A stretch of 64,000 nt of DNA from assembly GCA_947496555.1 (NCBI GenBank), contig CANMDH010000002.1:124001-188000 (forward strand), read 5' to 3'. Shown one piece after another: positions 38,072 through 46,759 of this stretch. The stretch is from an uncultured Aquimarina sp. Its GTDB lineage: Bacteria > Bacteroidota > Bacteroidia > Flavobacteriales > Flavobacteriaceae. Position numbers and translations under genes: made by a program. Numbering within the stretch: the stretch's first letter is position 1; each line of letters opens with the position of its first letter. The notes below the pieces were generated by a model. That model saw only the letters and a program-made list of their open reading frames with translations, was not told where the DNA came from and searched no databases.

Positions 38072-38509
38072 ATGAAATCTGTATGCATATTAATTCTTGC
38101 CATTTTCTTGGTGTCACTTGGCTATAGTCAATCAAAAAAGAATGTCTTTTTCGATCAAAGTATCTTAATTGGAAAGTTTCATACCATTGATGAATTGGAA
38201 GATCTTAAGAAAGGAGAGTTAATTAGACTTTATACGCAGCGAGTAAATGAAATAACGACGGTACTACCCTATCTAGCACTAACCAATGAAGCAGGTGTTA
38301 AGCTATCTGATATTGGAATAAAAGAAAATTCTGACAATTTAGAATCTCTTGATAAACATCATGAGGCTATCGAAGAAGCTCTGGAAAGTACCAATGATCT
38401 TATTTCCGAGTTTATCCCTTATGCCGATACCGAAAAAATTATTTGGGGGATTCTATATTTTGAAGAAGTGATCAAAAAGATAAGGATTGGCCCTAGTGGA
38501 AACTTTTAG
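38072..38509 (+). CDS. Small exported protein, function unknown
   Basis: 145 residues from the ATG at 38072. A TTG at 38039 in frame would put hydrophilic residues before the signal peptide and is less likely. The signal peptide ends near LGYSQS; the mature part is acidic and helical (IDELEDLKKGELIRLYTQRV, KHHEAIEEALESTNDLISEF). No family is recognised. It follows the beta-helix protein by 35 bp in the same direction. Confidence 0.55.
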   Translation: MKSVCILILAIFLVSLGYSQSKKNVFFDQSILIGKFHTIDELEDLKKGELIRLYTQRVNEITTVLPYLALTNEAGVKLSDIGIKENSDNLESLDKHHEAIEEALESTNDLISEFIPYADTEKIIWGILYFEEVIKKIRIGPSGNF

Positions 38510-39153
38510 CTATGACACCCAACTCGAAATCATCCATTTTGGTCTTTTTTGAATACATCTCTTCACTTTTTAAAACTCCAAACAAATTAATTTTGCGACT
38601 TTTTTATAGTTTATGGTGTTAACCTCTTCTTATATCCAACCCCTTATCGCTCAAGTTTATTAATAATTAAAATTATTTCTAATAGCTGCTCGAAGGTAAT
38701 TATAATGCCACAAAATTATTTTGAGTTATGTTGTTTTTTGTTATTTGTAAGTTAAAAACTTGTAAATCAGTATTTTTATCACTAGATTTAAAATCATTTA
38801 TTAGCTCCCCACAATATTTTCATAATTGCAATTACAAAAAATTCTTAGTTTCATAATCTTTTGGGACTGAGAGAGCGGAGCTTTGACTATCACTAATTTT
38901 CCTTTAGAGTTTTTTTACTATTTTTTTGAATATTTGAAATTTATTCTGATCTGAGCAATTGTCCTGAATATATGTTATTATATTCTTTAATAATTGCAGA
39001 GGTTACATTTTTCGATTCAGTACTACCCATTTCTTACCAAGATAGAGCATATAACCTACTATGCCATTTGAAGAATGCCATACCATTCATCTCATATTAT
39101 TTCCAATTTACTTGTTACAAAGCTTTATTTCCTTAATAAAAAATATAATTAAT
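38510..39153. other. 644-bp AT-rich region upstream of the injection-system cluster
   Basis: There is no gene. It must hold the promoter of the contractile injection system operon and perhaps a long leader. I could not find a clean TAnnTTTG with a -33 TTG, nor a recognisable riboswitch. An in-frame ATG at 39061 would extend the sheath protein with a hydrophobic, non-homologous leader and is not taken as the start. Confidence 0.4.
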
Positions 39154-40749
39154 ATGCCAATACAAGCAACATATCCAGGTGTTTATTTAGAAGAAATACC
39201 GAGTGGAGTTCGTACCATTACAGGGGTTGCAACTTCCATCACGGCATTCATTGGTCGAGCTTTAAGTGGACCAGTTAATGAACCTGTCACCATCAATAAT
39301 TTTGGTGATTTTGAACGAAAGTTTGGTGGCTTATGGGTTGATAGTACCATGAGTTATGCAGTTCGTGACTTTTATCAAAACGGAGGCAGCCAAGCGATCA
39401 TTGTGCGCATTACTAATAATGCTACTGCCGCAGAAATTGAACTCACTACTGAAGTAGATTCGCCACCAGGCCCATTAACACTCTATGCCAGTAGTGCGGG
39501 AGTTTGGGGAAACCAATTAAGTGTAGAAATCAATTATGACACCCTTGACCCAACAGCTCCTTCATCACCTCCTGCAACTCCGGATCCCGAATTATTCAAT
39601 TTGGTCGTTTATTTGAACGGCATAAAAATTGAGGATCATCAAAAAGTGACAATGGACCCCTCGGAAACTCGATATTTACCAAGAGTTCTAGAAGCTAGTT
39701 CAGATTTAATAACTATTCCAGAAGATAGCCCTGGTTCAGGAACCTGGTCTATCCCTGCCGGTCGTCCGGTAGAAACAACTCCGGGAACACCTCAAGCAGT
39801 TACAACAGACGGTAGCGATGGTGCAACTCTTACAACCAACGAGTATTTGGGAAACGAAAATAATCAGACAGGTATTTATGCATTAAAACAAACCGATCTC
39901 TTCAATCTTTTGTGTATTCCTCCTCCAGAGAGACGCAGTAATACTGATCCTTCAGTTTATCAAGCGGCACTAAGTCTATGTGTAACCAACAGGGCAATGC
40001 TCATTGTTGATCCGTTTTTTGAATGGGGAGCATCTGTATCAAATGCAGTGCAAAATGCTATTAGTGGTCTGGGTGACTACGGACTATCGGGAACAGATGC
40101 CCGGAATGCTGTACTTTATTATCCTCGCGTTATAAAAGCCGATTCACTGAGGGAGAATCAACCTGATATATTTGTTCCTTGTGGAATTATGGCGGGTGTT
40201 ATGTCTAAAACAGATACCAACAGAGGTGTTTGGAAATCACCTGCCGGAATAGATTCCGGATTAAATGGAATTCAAGGGTTACAAGCCAATTTCACCGATG
40301 CCGAAAACGGACAATTGAATCCACTTGGAATTAATGTTTTAAGAAGTTTTCCCGTAACCGGTAGTGTTGCCTGGGGTGCTCGTACCATGCGAGGTGCAGA
40401 TGTACTTGCAGACGAATATAAATATTTAGCAGTACGCCGTACAGCATTATTTATTAGCGAAAGTCTCTATAGGGGAACACAATGGGTTGTTTTTGAACCG
40501 AATGATGAGCCTCTTTGGGCTCAAATAAGACTAAATGTTGGAGCTTTTATGCATAACCTTTTTAGACAAGGAGCATTTCAGGGAACAACTCCAAAGCAGG
40601 CATATCTTGTAAAATGCGATAGCGAAACAACAACTCAAAATGACATTAATTTAGGTGTTGTGAATGTACTTGTTGGATTTGCTCCATTAAAACCTGCAGA
40701 ATTTGTAATTATAAAACTTCAACAACTTGCTGGTCAAGTTGATTCTTAA
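39154..40749 (+). CDS. Contractile sheath protein of an eCIS (Afp2/3/4-like, phage tail sheath)
   Basis: 531 residues from the ATG at 39154, which gives the canonical sheath N-terminus QATYPGVYLEEIPSGVRTI. Further sheath features are FIGRALSGPVNEPVTI, the DFYQNGGSQAIIVRI strand, and the strongly conserved C-terminal domain VFEPNDEPLWAQIRLNVGAF, FRQGAFQG and GFAPLKPAEFV. Copies polymerise around the tube in the extended state and contract to drive it into a target. A Pro/Ser-rich insertion (TAPSSPPATPDPE) near residue 140 lies in the variable outer domain. It is the first gene of the operon and the only sheath gene; Afp and PVC have three. Confidence 0.95.
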   Translation: MPIQATYPGVYLEEIPSGVRTITGVATSITAFIGRALSGPVNEPVTINNFGDFERKFGGLWVDSTMSYAVRDFYQNGGSQAIIVRITNNATAAEIELTTEVDSPPGPLTLYASSAGVWGNQLSVEINYDTLDPTAPSSPPATPDPELFNLVVYLNGIKIEDHQKVTMDPSETRYLPRVLEASSDLITIPEDSPGSGTWSIPAGRPVETTPGTPQAVTTDGSDGATLTTNEYLGNENNQTGIYALKQTDLFNLLCIPPPERRSNTDPSVYQAALSLCVTNRAMLIVDPFFEWGASVSNAVQNAISGLGDYGLSGTDARNAVLYYPRVIKADSLRENQPDIFVPCGIMAGVMSKTDTNRGVWKSPAGIDSGLNGIQGLQANFTDAENGQLNPLGINVLRSFPVTGSVAWGARTMRGADVLADEYKYLAVRRTALFISESLYRGTQWVVFEPNDEPLWAQIRLNVGAFMHNLFRQGAFQGTTPKQAYLVKCDSETTTQNDINLGVVNVLVGFAPLKPAEFVIIKLQQLAGQVDS

Positions 40750-40761
40750 ATATTTAATAAC

Positions 40762-41286
40762 ATGGCACAGTTTACCGTAAATTCACAACGTTTTGACCCT
40801 TATAAGAACTTTAAGTTTCGCGTTAAATGGGATGGAAAATATGTTGCTGGAATCAGCAAAGTAGGTGGTTTGAAAAAAACAACAGAAGTGGTGAGCCACC
40901 GTGAAGGAGGAGACCCTAGTAGCAGTCGGAAATCTCCAGGAAGAACAGAGTTTGAGGCAATTACACTAGAAAGAGGCGTTACCCACGATCAAGACTTTGA
41001 AAAATGGGCCAATAAGGTCTGGAATTTTGGCTCTGGATTAGGAGCAGAAGTTTCATTAAAAGATTTTAGAAAAGATATCACAATCGAGTTGTATAACGAA
41101 GCAGGGCAATTAGTGATCGCCTACAATATTTATCGTTGTTGGGTATCTGAATTTTCAGCAATGCCAGAATTAGATGCCAATGCCAATGCAGTGGCTATTC
41201 AAAGCATTAAATTAGAAAATGAAGGATGGGAAAGAGATTATGCTGTTTCAGAACCTTCAGAACCAACCTATGAAGAACCCGCTTAA
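40762..41286 (+). CDS. Inner tube protein of the eCIS (Afp1/5-like, T4 gp19 family)
   Basis: 174 residues. The tube fold is recognisable by DPYKNFKFRVKWDGKYVAGISKVGGLKKTTEVV, KSPGRTEFEAITLERGVTHD, the LYNEAGQLVIAYNIYRCWVSEF strand and IQSIKLENEGWERD. Hexameric rings stack into the tube that is expelled on contraction. It ends with a ~12-residue acidic tail (SEPSEPTYEEPA) beyond the usual length, which could point into the lumen or bind cargo. It starts 12 bp after the sheath gene, and no second tube gene is present. Confidence 0.95.
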   Translation: MAQFTVNSQRFDPYKNFKFRVKWDGKYVAGISKVGGLKKTTEVVSHREGGDPSSSRKSPGRTEFEAITLERGVTHDQDFEKWANKVWNFGSGLGAEVSLKDFRKDITIELYNEAGQLVIAYNIYRCWVSEFSAMPELDANANAVAIQSIKLENEGWERDYAVSEPSEPTYEEPA

Positions 41287-41451
41287 TTTTTTATAATTTT
41301 TTAGTTAAAATTTTCATTAACCTCTTAGAAAATTATGTATCAGGTACCTGGGATCCAAAGGGTTAATCATTTCATTTTTTAATGATTTGTATAAATTAAA
41401 GAAAATGGTTCCTAAGAATCTTTAAAAAGTGTAAGGCCTACTATATACTAT
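41287..41451 (+). promoter_or_regulatory. 165-bp gap between tube and baseplate genes, possible attenuator or internal promoter
   Basis: This is the widest gap inside an otherwise packed operon. It contains a 10-bp palindrome CAGGTACCTG (41341-41350) and a weak A/T hairpin (41365-41371 with 41381-41387). It would be the place to lower transcription after the abundant sheath and tube genes. No clear promoter consensus is seen. Confidence 0.3.
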
Positions 41452-42192
41452 ATGCGATCTCTTACCTCAACAGAACTGCTAAAAGTTTGGGAGGAAAACC
41501 TGAATAAGTCATTAGTGCATAAATCCATGCACTTGCTTGCGGTTGCCTATTCTGTTTCCGACATGACCCAATTGACTCATTTAAGTATTGGGGATCGCGA
41601 TAGTAAGCTATTCCAATTAAGAGAATGGATGTTTGGAACACGTCTTGTTAACCTGGCCAATTGTCCACAGTGTTTAGAACACATGGAATGGGAAATGAGT
41701 ACGCAGGATTTTCTTCATGACCAAGTTCAAGGGTTAAAAGATCCCGATCAATTCGATTTAAGTGTAGACGATTTTCAACTCCGTTTCAGGTTACCCAACA
41801 GCAATGATCTGATAAATGCAGTGAGCAATCAAGAATATCAAAAAAGTCCAGATAAAATATTAAAGGATTGTATTGTACATGCAAAACGAAAGGATCAAAA
41901 TTATGGCGAAACAAAATTCCCTGATAGCGTGCTAAAAGCCTTGGATGAACAAATCAACCAAAAAGATCCAAAGGCAAATATTAGCATTCTTTTAAGTTGC
42001 CAGTCATGTGATCATCAATGGGAAATTGCATTCGATATCTTAAGCTATCTATGGACTGAAATTGATAATTGGGCCAAGCATATACTTCAGGAAATTTATA
42101 CACTTGCACGTGCTTTTAGTTGGTCTGAAAAAGACATCTTAGAAATGAGTCCTCGACGCAGAAGAATGTACCTTCAAATGTTATATGCATGA
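41452..42192 (+). CDS. T4 baseplate hub assembly chaperone-like protein with two CxxC pairs
   Basis: 246 residues. Two cysteine pairs, CPQC (about 68-71) and CQSC (about 182-185, in LLSCQSCDHQW), suggest a zinc ribbon. Between them are FQLRFRLPNSNDLINAV and CIVHAKRK, and the C-terminal helices end in ILEMSPRRRRMYLQML. Proteins of this kind in eCIS loci are annotated as T4-type baseplate hub assembly chaperones (gp26/gp51-like). The role is inferred from family and position. Its stop overlaps the next start by ATGA. Confidence 0.65.
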   Translation: MRSLTSTELLKVWEENLNKSLVHKSMHLLAVAYSVSDMTQLTHLSIGDRDSKLFQLREWMFGTRLVNLANCPQCLEHMEWEMSTQDFLHDQVQGLKDPDQFDLSVDDFQLRFRLPNSNDLINAVSNQEYQKSPDKILKDCIVHAKRKDQNYGETKFPDSVLKALDEQINQKDPKANISILLSCQSCDHQWEIAFDILSYLWTEIDNWAKHILQEIYTLARAFSWSEKDILEMSPRRRRMYLQMLYA

Positions 42193-43088
42193 GTAGTTTC
42201 ATTAATAAAATAATCTCGCGTCATTTGTTTCCGAACGATAATGTTAGACCTCGTTTACGAAGTAGATTTGAAGGAACCGAACAAACCCCTGTTAAAACAG
42301 CAGTTACCGATGAAATTGGGATTACAGAAACAATCCCGCGAAAATCAGTACAACATCCAAATACGGACTTGAAAGGAAATTCGGATAAGTGGAACACAAA
42401 TGAATCCTCCCTAGATAATCAGTCCGACTTTACAATAAAAAGCAATACTGAATTAAGAACAGAAATAAATGAAGATTCAAACTTGAAGGTAACCCATGAA
42501 AAATTATTTCTTGATGAAAGTAATAAAACAACTGCTTCAAAAATTGAACCTTTAATATCAGAACCAATCCCTACCCTTTCTACCCAGGAATCATCAAAAA
42601 ATCTTGGCAATATGTCTTTAGAACAACCACCATACATTTCTTTTGATTCTAAAACAGAATTAACATCAAAAAATCAGAATCAAAAAAAATTATCGGGTGA
42701 AGAACAAAATACTGGAAAGAAATTTGATTTCTCAATTAACGAGAAAACCAATTCTAATGATTCTGTAGACGAGCCAGAAATAAAAAATGTCCTATTACAA
42801 CTTTCAGAGGTACAGAATGAAAGTAAGATACCGCAAAAATCAAATGAGCTTATTAGTAATTCATTAATTGGATCGTCTCCCTCTGGCAATATACCGGACC
42901 TCAAACCATCTTTCAAACCAATTTTCAATACCTCCCAAGGACCCGTTATTAAAGTATCAATCGGTCGAATTAACATTCGGGCCGAAGTACAAAAACCCAC
43001 ATCTAGAGTTAAATCCAAGGCAAATATCTCAAAACCAAAGATGAGTCTTGATGAATATCTAAAAAAACAAAACAACCAAGCAAAATGA
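42189..43088 (+). CDS. Disordered eCIS-associated protein with conserved-looking ends
   Basis: 299 residues. The N-terminus MSSFINKIISRHLFPNDNVRPRLRSRFE and the C-terminus GPVIKVSIGRINIRAEVQKP then MSLDEYLKKQ look folded and resemble the ends of proteins I recall at the same place in other eCIS loci (RPRLPSLFE..., VTIGRIEVRA...LSLDDYL). The ~200 residues between are low-complexity Ser/Asn/Glu/Lys-rich and presumably disordered. Function is unknown; candidates are a tube-length or tube-lumen protein, an assembly tether or a linker. It is coupled by ATGA overlaps to both neighbours, so it is an integral part of the operon. Confidence 0.65.
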   Translation: MSSFINKIISRHLFPNDNVRPRLRSRFEGTEQTPVKTAVTDEIGITETIPRKSVQHPNTDLKGNSDKWNTNESSLDNQSDFTIKSNTELRTEINEDSNLKVTHEKLFLDESNKTTASKIEPLISEPIPTLSTQESSKNLGNMSLEQPPYISFDSKTELTSKNQNQKKLSGEEQNTGKKFDFSINEKTNSNDSVDEPEIKNVLLQLSEVQNESKIPQKSNELISNSLIGSSPSGNIPDLKPSFKPIFNTSQGPVIKVSIGRINIRAEVQKPTSRVKSKANISKPKMSLDEYLKKQNNQAK

Positions 43089-44416
43089 GCTCTCCTTTGG
43101 CAATTGCTTCGGTAACCCGAGTACTCAAAGATTTATTAAACAATAGGGTGATAGATCATAATATATCAGACGTTGTTGGTAATGTTAAAGTAACTTCTTT
43201 ACCTCCAGATTTCATCCCTACTGGAACTTCTACTGAAGTTTCTCAGCTGAACCTTTTTATGTATATGGTTACCCAAAATCTGGGATGGCGTAATCAAGGA
43301 TTTCCTTCTCATAATTCTAGTGGAGATCGAATTTCTAACCCACCTCTTGCTCTGGATTTGCATTATTTACTTACAGCTTATGGAAGCGAGGAACTTCATC
43401 ATGAAATTTTGTTAGGTTACGGGATGCAGTTATTCCATGAGGTTCCAGTACTCACCAAAGACTCTATACGTACTGCTTTAGCCCCATCAACAACGGTAAC
43501 TGCCGGCACGCTTCCGCCAGAATTACAAAACCTATCAACCTCTGGCTTAGCAGACCAGGTAGAGCAAATAAAAATTACCCCCGAAACTTTAAACACTGAG
43601 GAATTGTCGCGCCTTTGGACAGCTTTTGGAGCCAAATATAGACCCAATGCCGCTTATAGGGCTACAGTGGTATTAATTGAAAGTACAAAATCCACAAAGT
43701 CGGCACTACCTGTTAGGGAGCGCCTGATATATACAAAACCTTTTCATCAACCGGTGATTCAAAAAATTAGTTCAAAAACTACTCTCACAGGCCCAATTCT
43801 GGAAAATCAAAAAATTATTTCTGGAGACTATTTGATTCTAAATGGAATTCAGTTAAAAGGAGAGATAGTGAGCATACTAATTGGAGATTTAGAGATCATA
43901 CAATCGAATCTTATTTCACTGAGTGATGAGCAAATTACTTTCCAAATACCCGATACAGTACCAGCCGGAATACATGGAGTACAAGTTGTGCATTCTATTC
44001 CAATAGGCTTAGGATCACCCCCAATTGCTCACAAAGGAGTAAGTTCTAATGTACATGCCTTTGTTTTAAGTCCTAATATCACTTCAATTAGCTTTATCAA
44101 TAGCACAAACCTCAATGGTTTCTTTTCAGGAACTATTGAGGTTACCGTCGCTCCCGAGGTTGGGATCGATCAACGCATTGTTTTACTTTTAAATGAGTTG
44201 AACCCAACTCCTGGTACTATCGCCCAGGCGTATAGCTTTGAAATGTTGGGCATTGCTATATCAAGTCCTCCAGCTCCAAATACCATTATTCCTATTCCTA
44301 TAAACAATGTACAGGAGGGCACTTACTTGGTACGTTTACAAATTGATGGTGCCGAAAGTCCATTACAAACTGATGCTTCTATGTTCTATAACTCACCGAC
44401 CATCGATATATCATGA
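43085..44416 (+). CDS. Pvc16/DUF4255 tail terminator (cap) protein with IPT/TIG-like C-terminal extension
   Basis: 443 residues. The first ~200 are the DUF4255 (Pvc16 N-terminal) domain: LAIASVTRVLKDLLNN, QLNLFMYMVTQNLGWRN, LALDLHYLLTAYG and LSRLWTAFGAKYRPNAAYRATVVLIE. This domain caps the tube and sheath at the distal end in Afp/PVC particles. The remaining ~240 residues are beta-rich with IPT/TIG-like immunoglobulin features (ISGDYLILNGIQLKGEIVSI, IPDTVPAGIHGVQVVH) and would project from the cap. The extension makes it roughly twice the minimal size. Confidence 0.85.
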   Translation: MSSPLAIASVTRVLKDLLNNRVIDHNISDVVGNVKVTSLPPDFIPTGTSTEVSQLNLFMYMVTQNLGWRNQGFPSHNSSGDRISNPPLALDLHYLLTAYGSEELHHEILLGYGMQLFHEVPVLTKDSIRTALAPSTTVTAGTLPPELQNLSTSGLADQVEQIKITPETLNTEELSRLWTAFGAKYRPNAAYRATVVLIESTKSTKSALPVRERLIYTKPFHQPVIQKISSKTTLTGPILENQKIISGDYLILNGIQLKGEIVSILIGDLEIIQSNLISLSDEQITFQIPDTVPAGIHGVQVVHSIPIGLGSPPIAHKGVSSNVHAFVLSPNITSISFINSTNLNGFFSGTIEVTVAPEVGIDQRIVLLLNELNPTPGTIAQAYSFEMLGIAISSPPAPNTIIPIPINNVQEGTYLVRLQIDGAESPLQTDASMFYNSPTIDIS

Positions 44417-46437
44417 GCAATACGAAATCTTTAAATTGGACGCAAGCCAACCAGAATTATTTATTAGCTTCCTTGAAAATGGTACAACGGGAATTGGAGG
44501 TACACTACCAATCTAATTATGAGAAGAATAAAGACACTAATCCTGAAACATTTGAAAAAAGTTCTGATCGACTTTTTCTAAATTACGAAAAAGAGTTAAA
44601 CAAGGCCGATGAGGTACTTCAAAGGTCTTCTTCCTTGGAACGATTGGCATTGATATTAGGCCTGTCTGATTTTGAAAGAAAAATTTTATTAATGTGTGCA
44701 GGGGTTGAGCTTGATGCTTCTTTTAGTTCATTGGTTGCATCTTTAAATGGAGATACGTTCAACACATACCCAACCTACAGTTTAGGATTAGGTATTTTTC
44801 CAGATGCGCATTGGAGCGCTATAGCACCTCAATCACCATTACGATATTGGAGATTATTAGAAACAAACAATAAGACCCTTATTACTAAAAGCTCATTAAA
44901 AATTGACGAGTCTATTTTGCATTATTTGACCGGGGTACAGTATTTAGACGAACGACTAAATGATATTGTTGAACATCTACAAAAAAGAAATAAACTAGTA
45001 CCCTCTCAAATTGCGATCAGTAATACCTTGGAGCGGGTTTACAGGAATAAAGATCATTCTCCGGTATTACCAATTTTTCAACTTAAGGGCAAAAATAATC
45101 CTGATAAAAAAACAATAGCCACTCATATTTGTGAAAAGATCGGTTTTCGTCTTTATTCGCTCTCCATAGATGCCATACCCATCAAATTAGAGGAAAACAA
45201 AGAGCTAATTAGGCTATGGAATCGAGAATCTGCACTTAAGTCTTATGCCCTTTTTCTAGATTGCACTGAGATAAATACTAAGGACAAACTAGCAAGTCAA
45301 GCAATTTCTTATTTCATAGATCGCATACAAGGGCTTTTAATTTTGAGTTCTAGCGAACACACACCAATGACAAAACGTTCTAAAATGGAAGTTATGGTGC
45401 CTATGCCTTCCTCAAAAGAGCAATATCAATTGTGGCGTGAGGGATTTAATGGTTTAAGCAGTCAATTAGAAAGTTTTCTTCCAAATATTGTTACACAATT
45501 CAATCTTAGCGCACACGATATTCATACAATAAGCAACCAGGTTCACGAACAAAAAATCATTGCTCACGAAAATGGACTTTTAGGCAAAAGAGTCTGGAAA
45601 GCATGTTGCGAACATACACGCCCAAAGTTGGATCGATTGATAGAACGTATCGAACCCGTTGTCAGTTGGAATGAACTTGTTTTACCAGATATTCAAAAAC
45701 AAATATTGAAAGAAATAGTTATTCAAGTAAAACAACGTAATAAAGTATATCTTGAATGGGGGTTCTCCAAAATGGGATCAAGAGGTCTTGGTATAAGCGC
45801 TCTTTTTGCAGGAGAAAGCGGAACCGGAAAAACTATGGCTTCAGAGGTATTAGCCAATGAATTACAGTTAGATCTTTATAAGATTGATCTAAGCCAAGTA
45901 GTTAATAAATACATTGGTGAAACAGAAAAAAACCTTAAGCAGATTTTTGATGCTGCGGAAGAAGGAGGAGCCATTCTTTTATTTGATGAAGCAGATGCTT
46001 TATTTGGAAAAAGAAGTGATGTTAAAGATAGCCATGATCGATACAGTAATATAGAAGTTAGTTATTTGTTGCAACGTATGGAGGCTTATCGAGGCCTTGC
46101 CATTTTAACTACAAATATGAAAAGTTCAATTGATACTGCTTTTCTAAGACGTATCCGTTTTGTAGTTAATTTTTCCTACCCCGATCAGTTAAGCAGAGCA
46201 GAGATTTGGAAACGTGTATTTCCATTGGCTACCCCTCAAAAAGAACTTGATTTTGAAAAACTATCCAGACTCAATGTGCCTGGTGGAAACATAAGGAATA
46301 TTGCTTTGAATGCAGCATTTATAGCTGCTAATGAAAAGACACCTGTACAGATGCAGCATATTCTTAAGGCAGCCAGAAGTGAATACATAAAGCTTGAAAA
46401 GAGTATGAGCAGTTTTGAAATAAAAGAATGGATATGA
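44413..46437 (+). CDS. AAA+ ATPase of the eCIS (Afp15-like)
   Basis: 674 residues. The C-terminal AAA+ module has Walker A FAGESGTGKTMASE (Lys473), Walker B ILLFDEADALFGKR (Asp525/Glu526), sensor/arginine-finger region AILTTNMKSSIDTAFLRRIRF and a C-terminal lid. The N-terminal ~420 residues form helical and degenerate AAA-like domains (ILGLSDFERKILLMCAGVEL, IDRIQGLLILSSSEHTPM). An ATPase of this type is a hallmark of eCIS loci and is needed for assembly or loading of functional particles, by a mechanism not resolved. Overlaps with both neighbours couple its translation. Confidence 0.92.
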   Translation: MSNTKSLNWTQANQNYLLASLKMVQRELEVHYQSNYEKNKDTNPETFEKSSDRLFLNYEKELNKADEVLQRSSSLERLALILGLSDFERKILLMCAGVELDASFSSLVASLNGDTFNTYPTYSLGLGIFPDAHWSAIAPQSPLRYWRLLETNNKTLITKSSLKIDESILHYLTGVQYLDERLNDIVEHLQKRNKLVPSQIAISNTLERVYRNKDHSPVLPIFQLKGKNNPDKKTIATHICEKIGFRLYSLSIDAIPIKLEENKELIRLWNRESALKSYALFLDCTEINTKDKLASQAISYFIDRIQGLLILSSSEHTPMTKRSKMEVMVPMPSSKEQYQLWREGFNGLSSQLESFLPNIVTQFNLSAHDIHTISNQVHEQKIIAHENGLLGKRVWKACCEHTRPKLDRLIERIEPVVSWNELVLPDIQKQILKEIVIQVKQRNKVYLEWGFSKMGSRGLGISALFAGESGTGKTMASEVLANELQLDLYKIDLSQVVNKYIGETEKNLKQIFDAAEEGGAILLFDEADALFGKRSDVKDSHDRYSNIEVSYLLQRMEAYRGLAILTTNMKSSIDTAFLRRIRFVVNFSYPDQLSRAEIWKRVFPLATPQKELDFEKLSRLNVPGGNIRNIALNAAFIAANEKTPVQMQHILKAARSEYIKLEKSMSSFEIKEWI

Positions 46438-46745
46438 ATCCGAAATTTAGCTTAGATATAAAAGAATTGTTATTAGATGGGTTTTCTAATATTGATCCGA
46501 AAAATTTAAATACAATTATAACGGCAGAACTTTCCCATTTGCTTAAAGCAAGAAAATTACCTAATGACTTTTTATCAAATCAAAATATAAGGCAATTGGA
46601 TTTTGGAACGTTTAGCCTTCCACCAAATTCGGGACCTTATACCATCGGTCGGCAAATTGCTCAATCCATTTATTCAGGGTTTAATCACGGTAAACCTTAT
46701 TCAATACAAAAAACGAAAAACAAAAGTAGTCACGCAACGCGATAA
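46434..46745 (+). CDS. Small eCIS-associated protein
   Basis: 103 residues from the ATG at 46434, whose ATGA overlaps the ATPase stop (an ATG at 46428 in frame is also possible). The C-terminal half reads GPYTIGRQIAQSIYSGFNHG; an IGRxIAxSIYxG motif is familiar from small proteins at this position in related eCIS loci. The N-terminal half is helical with FSLDIKELLLDGFSNID. There is no known domain. Position between the ATPase and the tube-initiator suggests a minor structural or assembly role. Confidence 0.6.
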   Translation: MNPKFSLDIKELLLDGFSNIDPKNLNTIITAELSHLLKARKLPNDFLSNQNIRQLDFGTFSLPPNSGPYTIGRQIAQSIYSGFNHGKPYSIQKTKNKSSHATR

Positions 46746-46759
46746 GTAAAAGTAAAATT

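Noticed and set aside
38860-38900. GGGACTGAGAGAGC with a CTGAGA core, reminiscent of a TPP riboswitch
   Set aside because: The other conserved TPP parts are absent and the downstream genes have no link to thiamine.
39061-39153. Upstream in-frame start extending the sheath protein by 31 residues
   Set aside because: The extension is hydrophobic and unlike sheath N-termini; the ATG at 39154 gives the canonical QATYPGVYLEE start.
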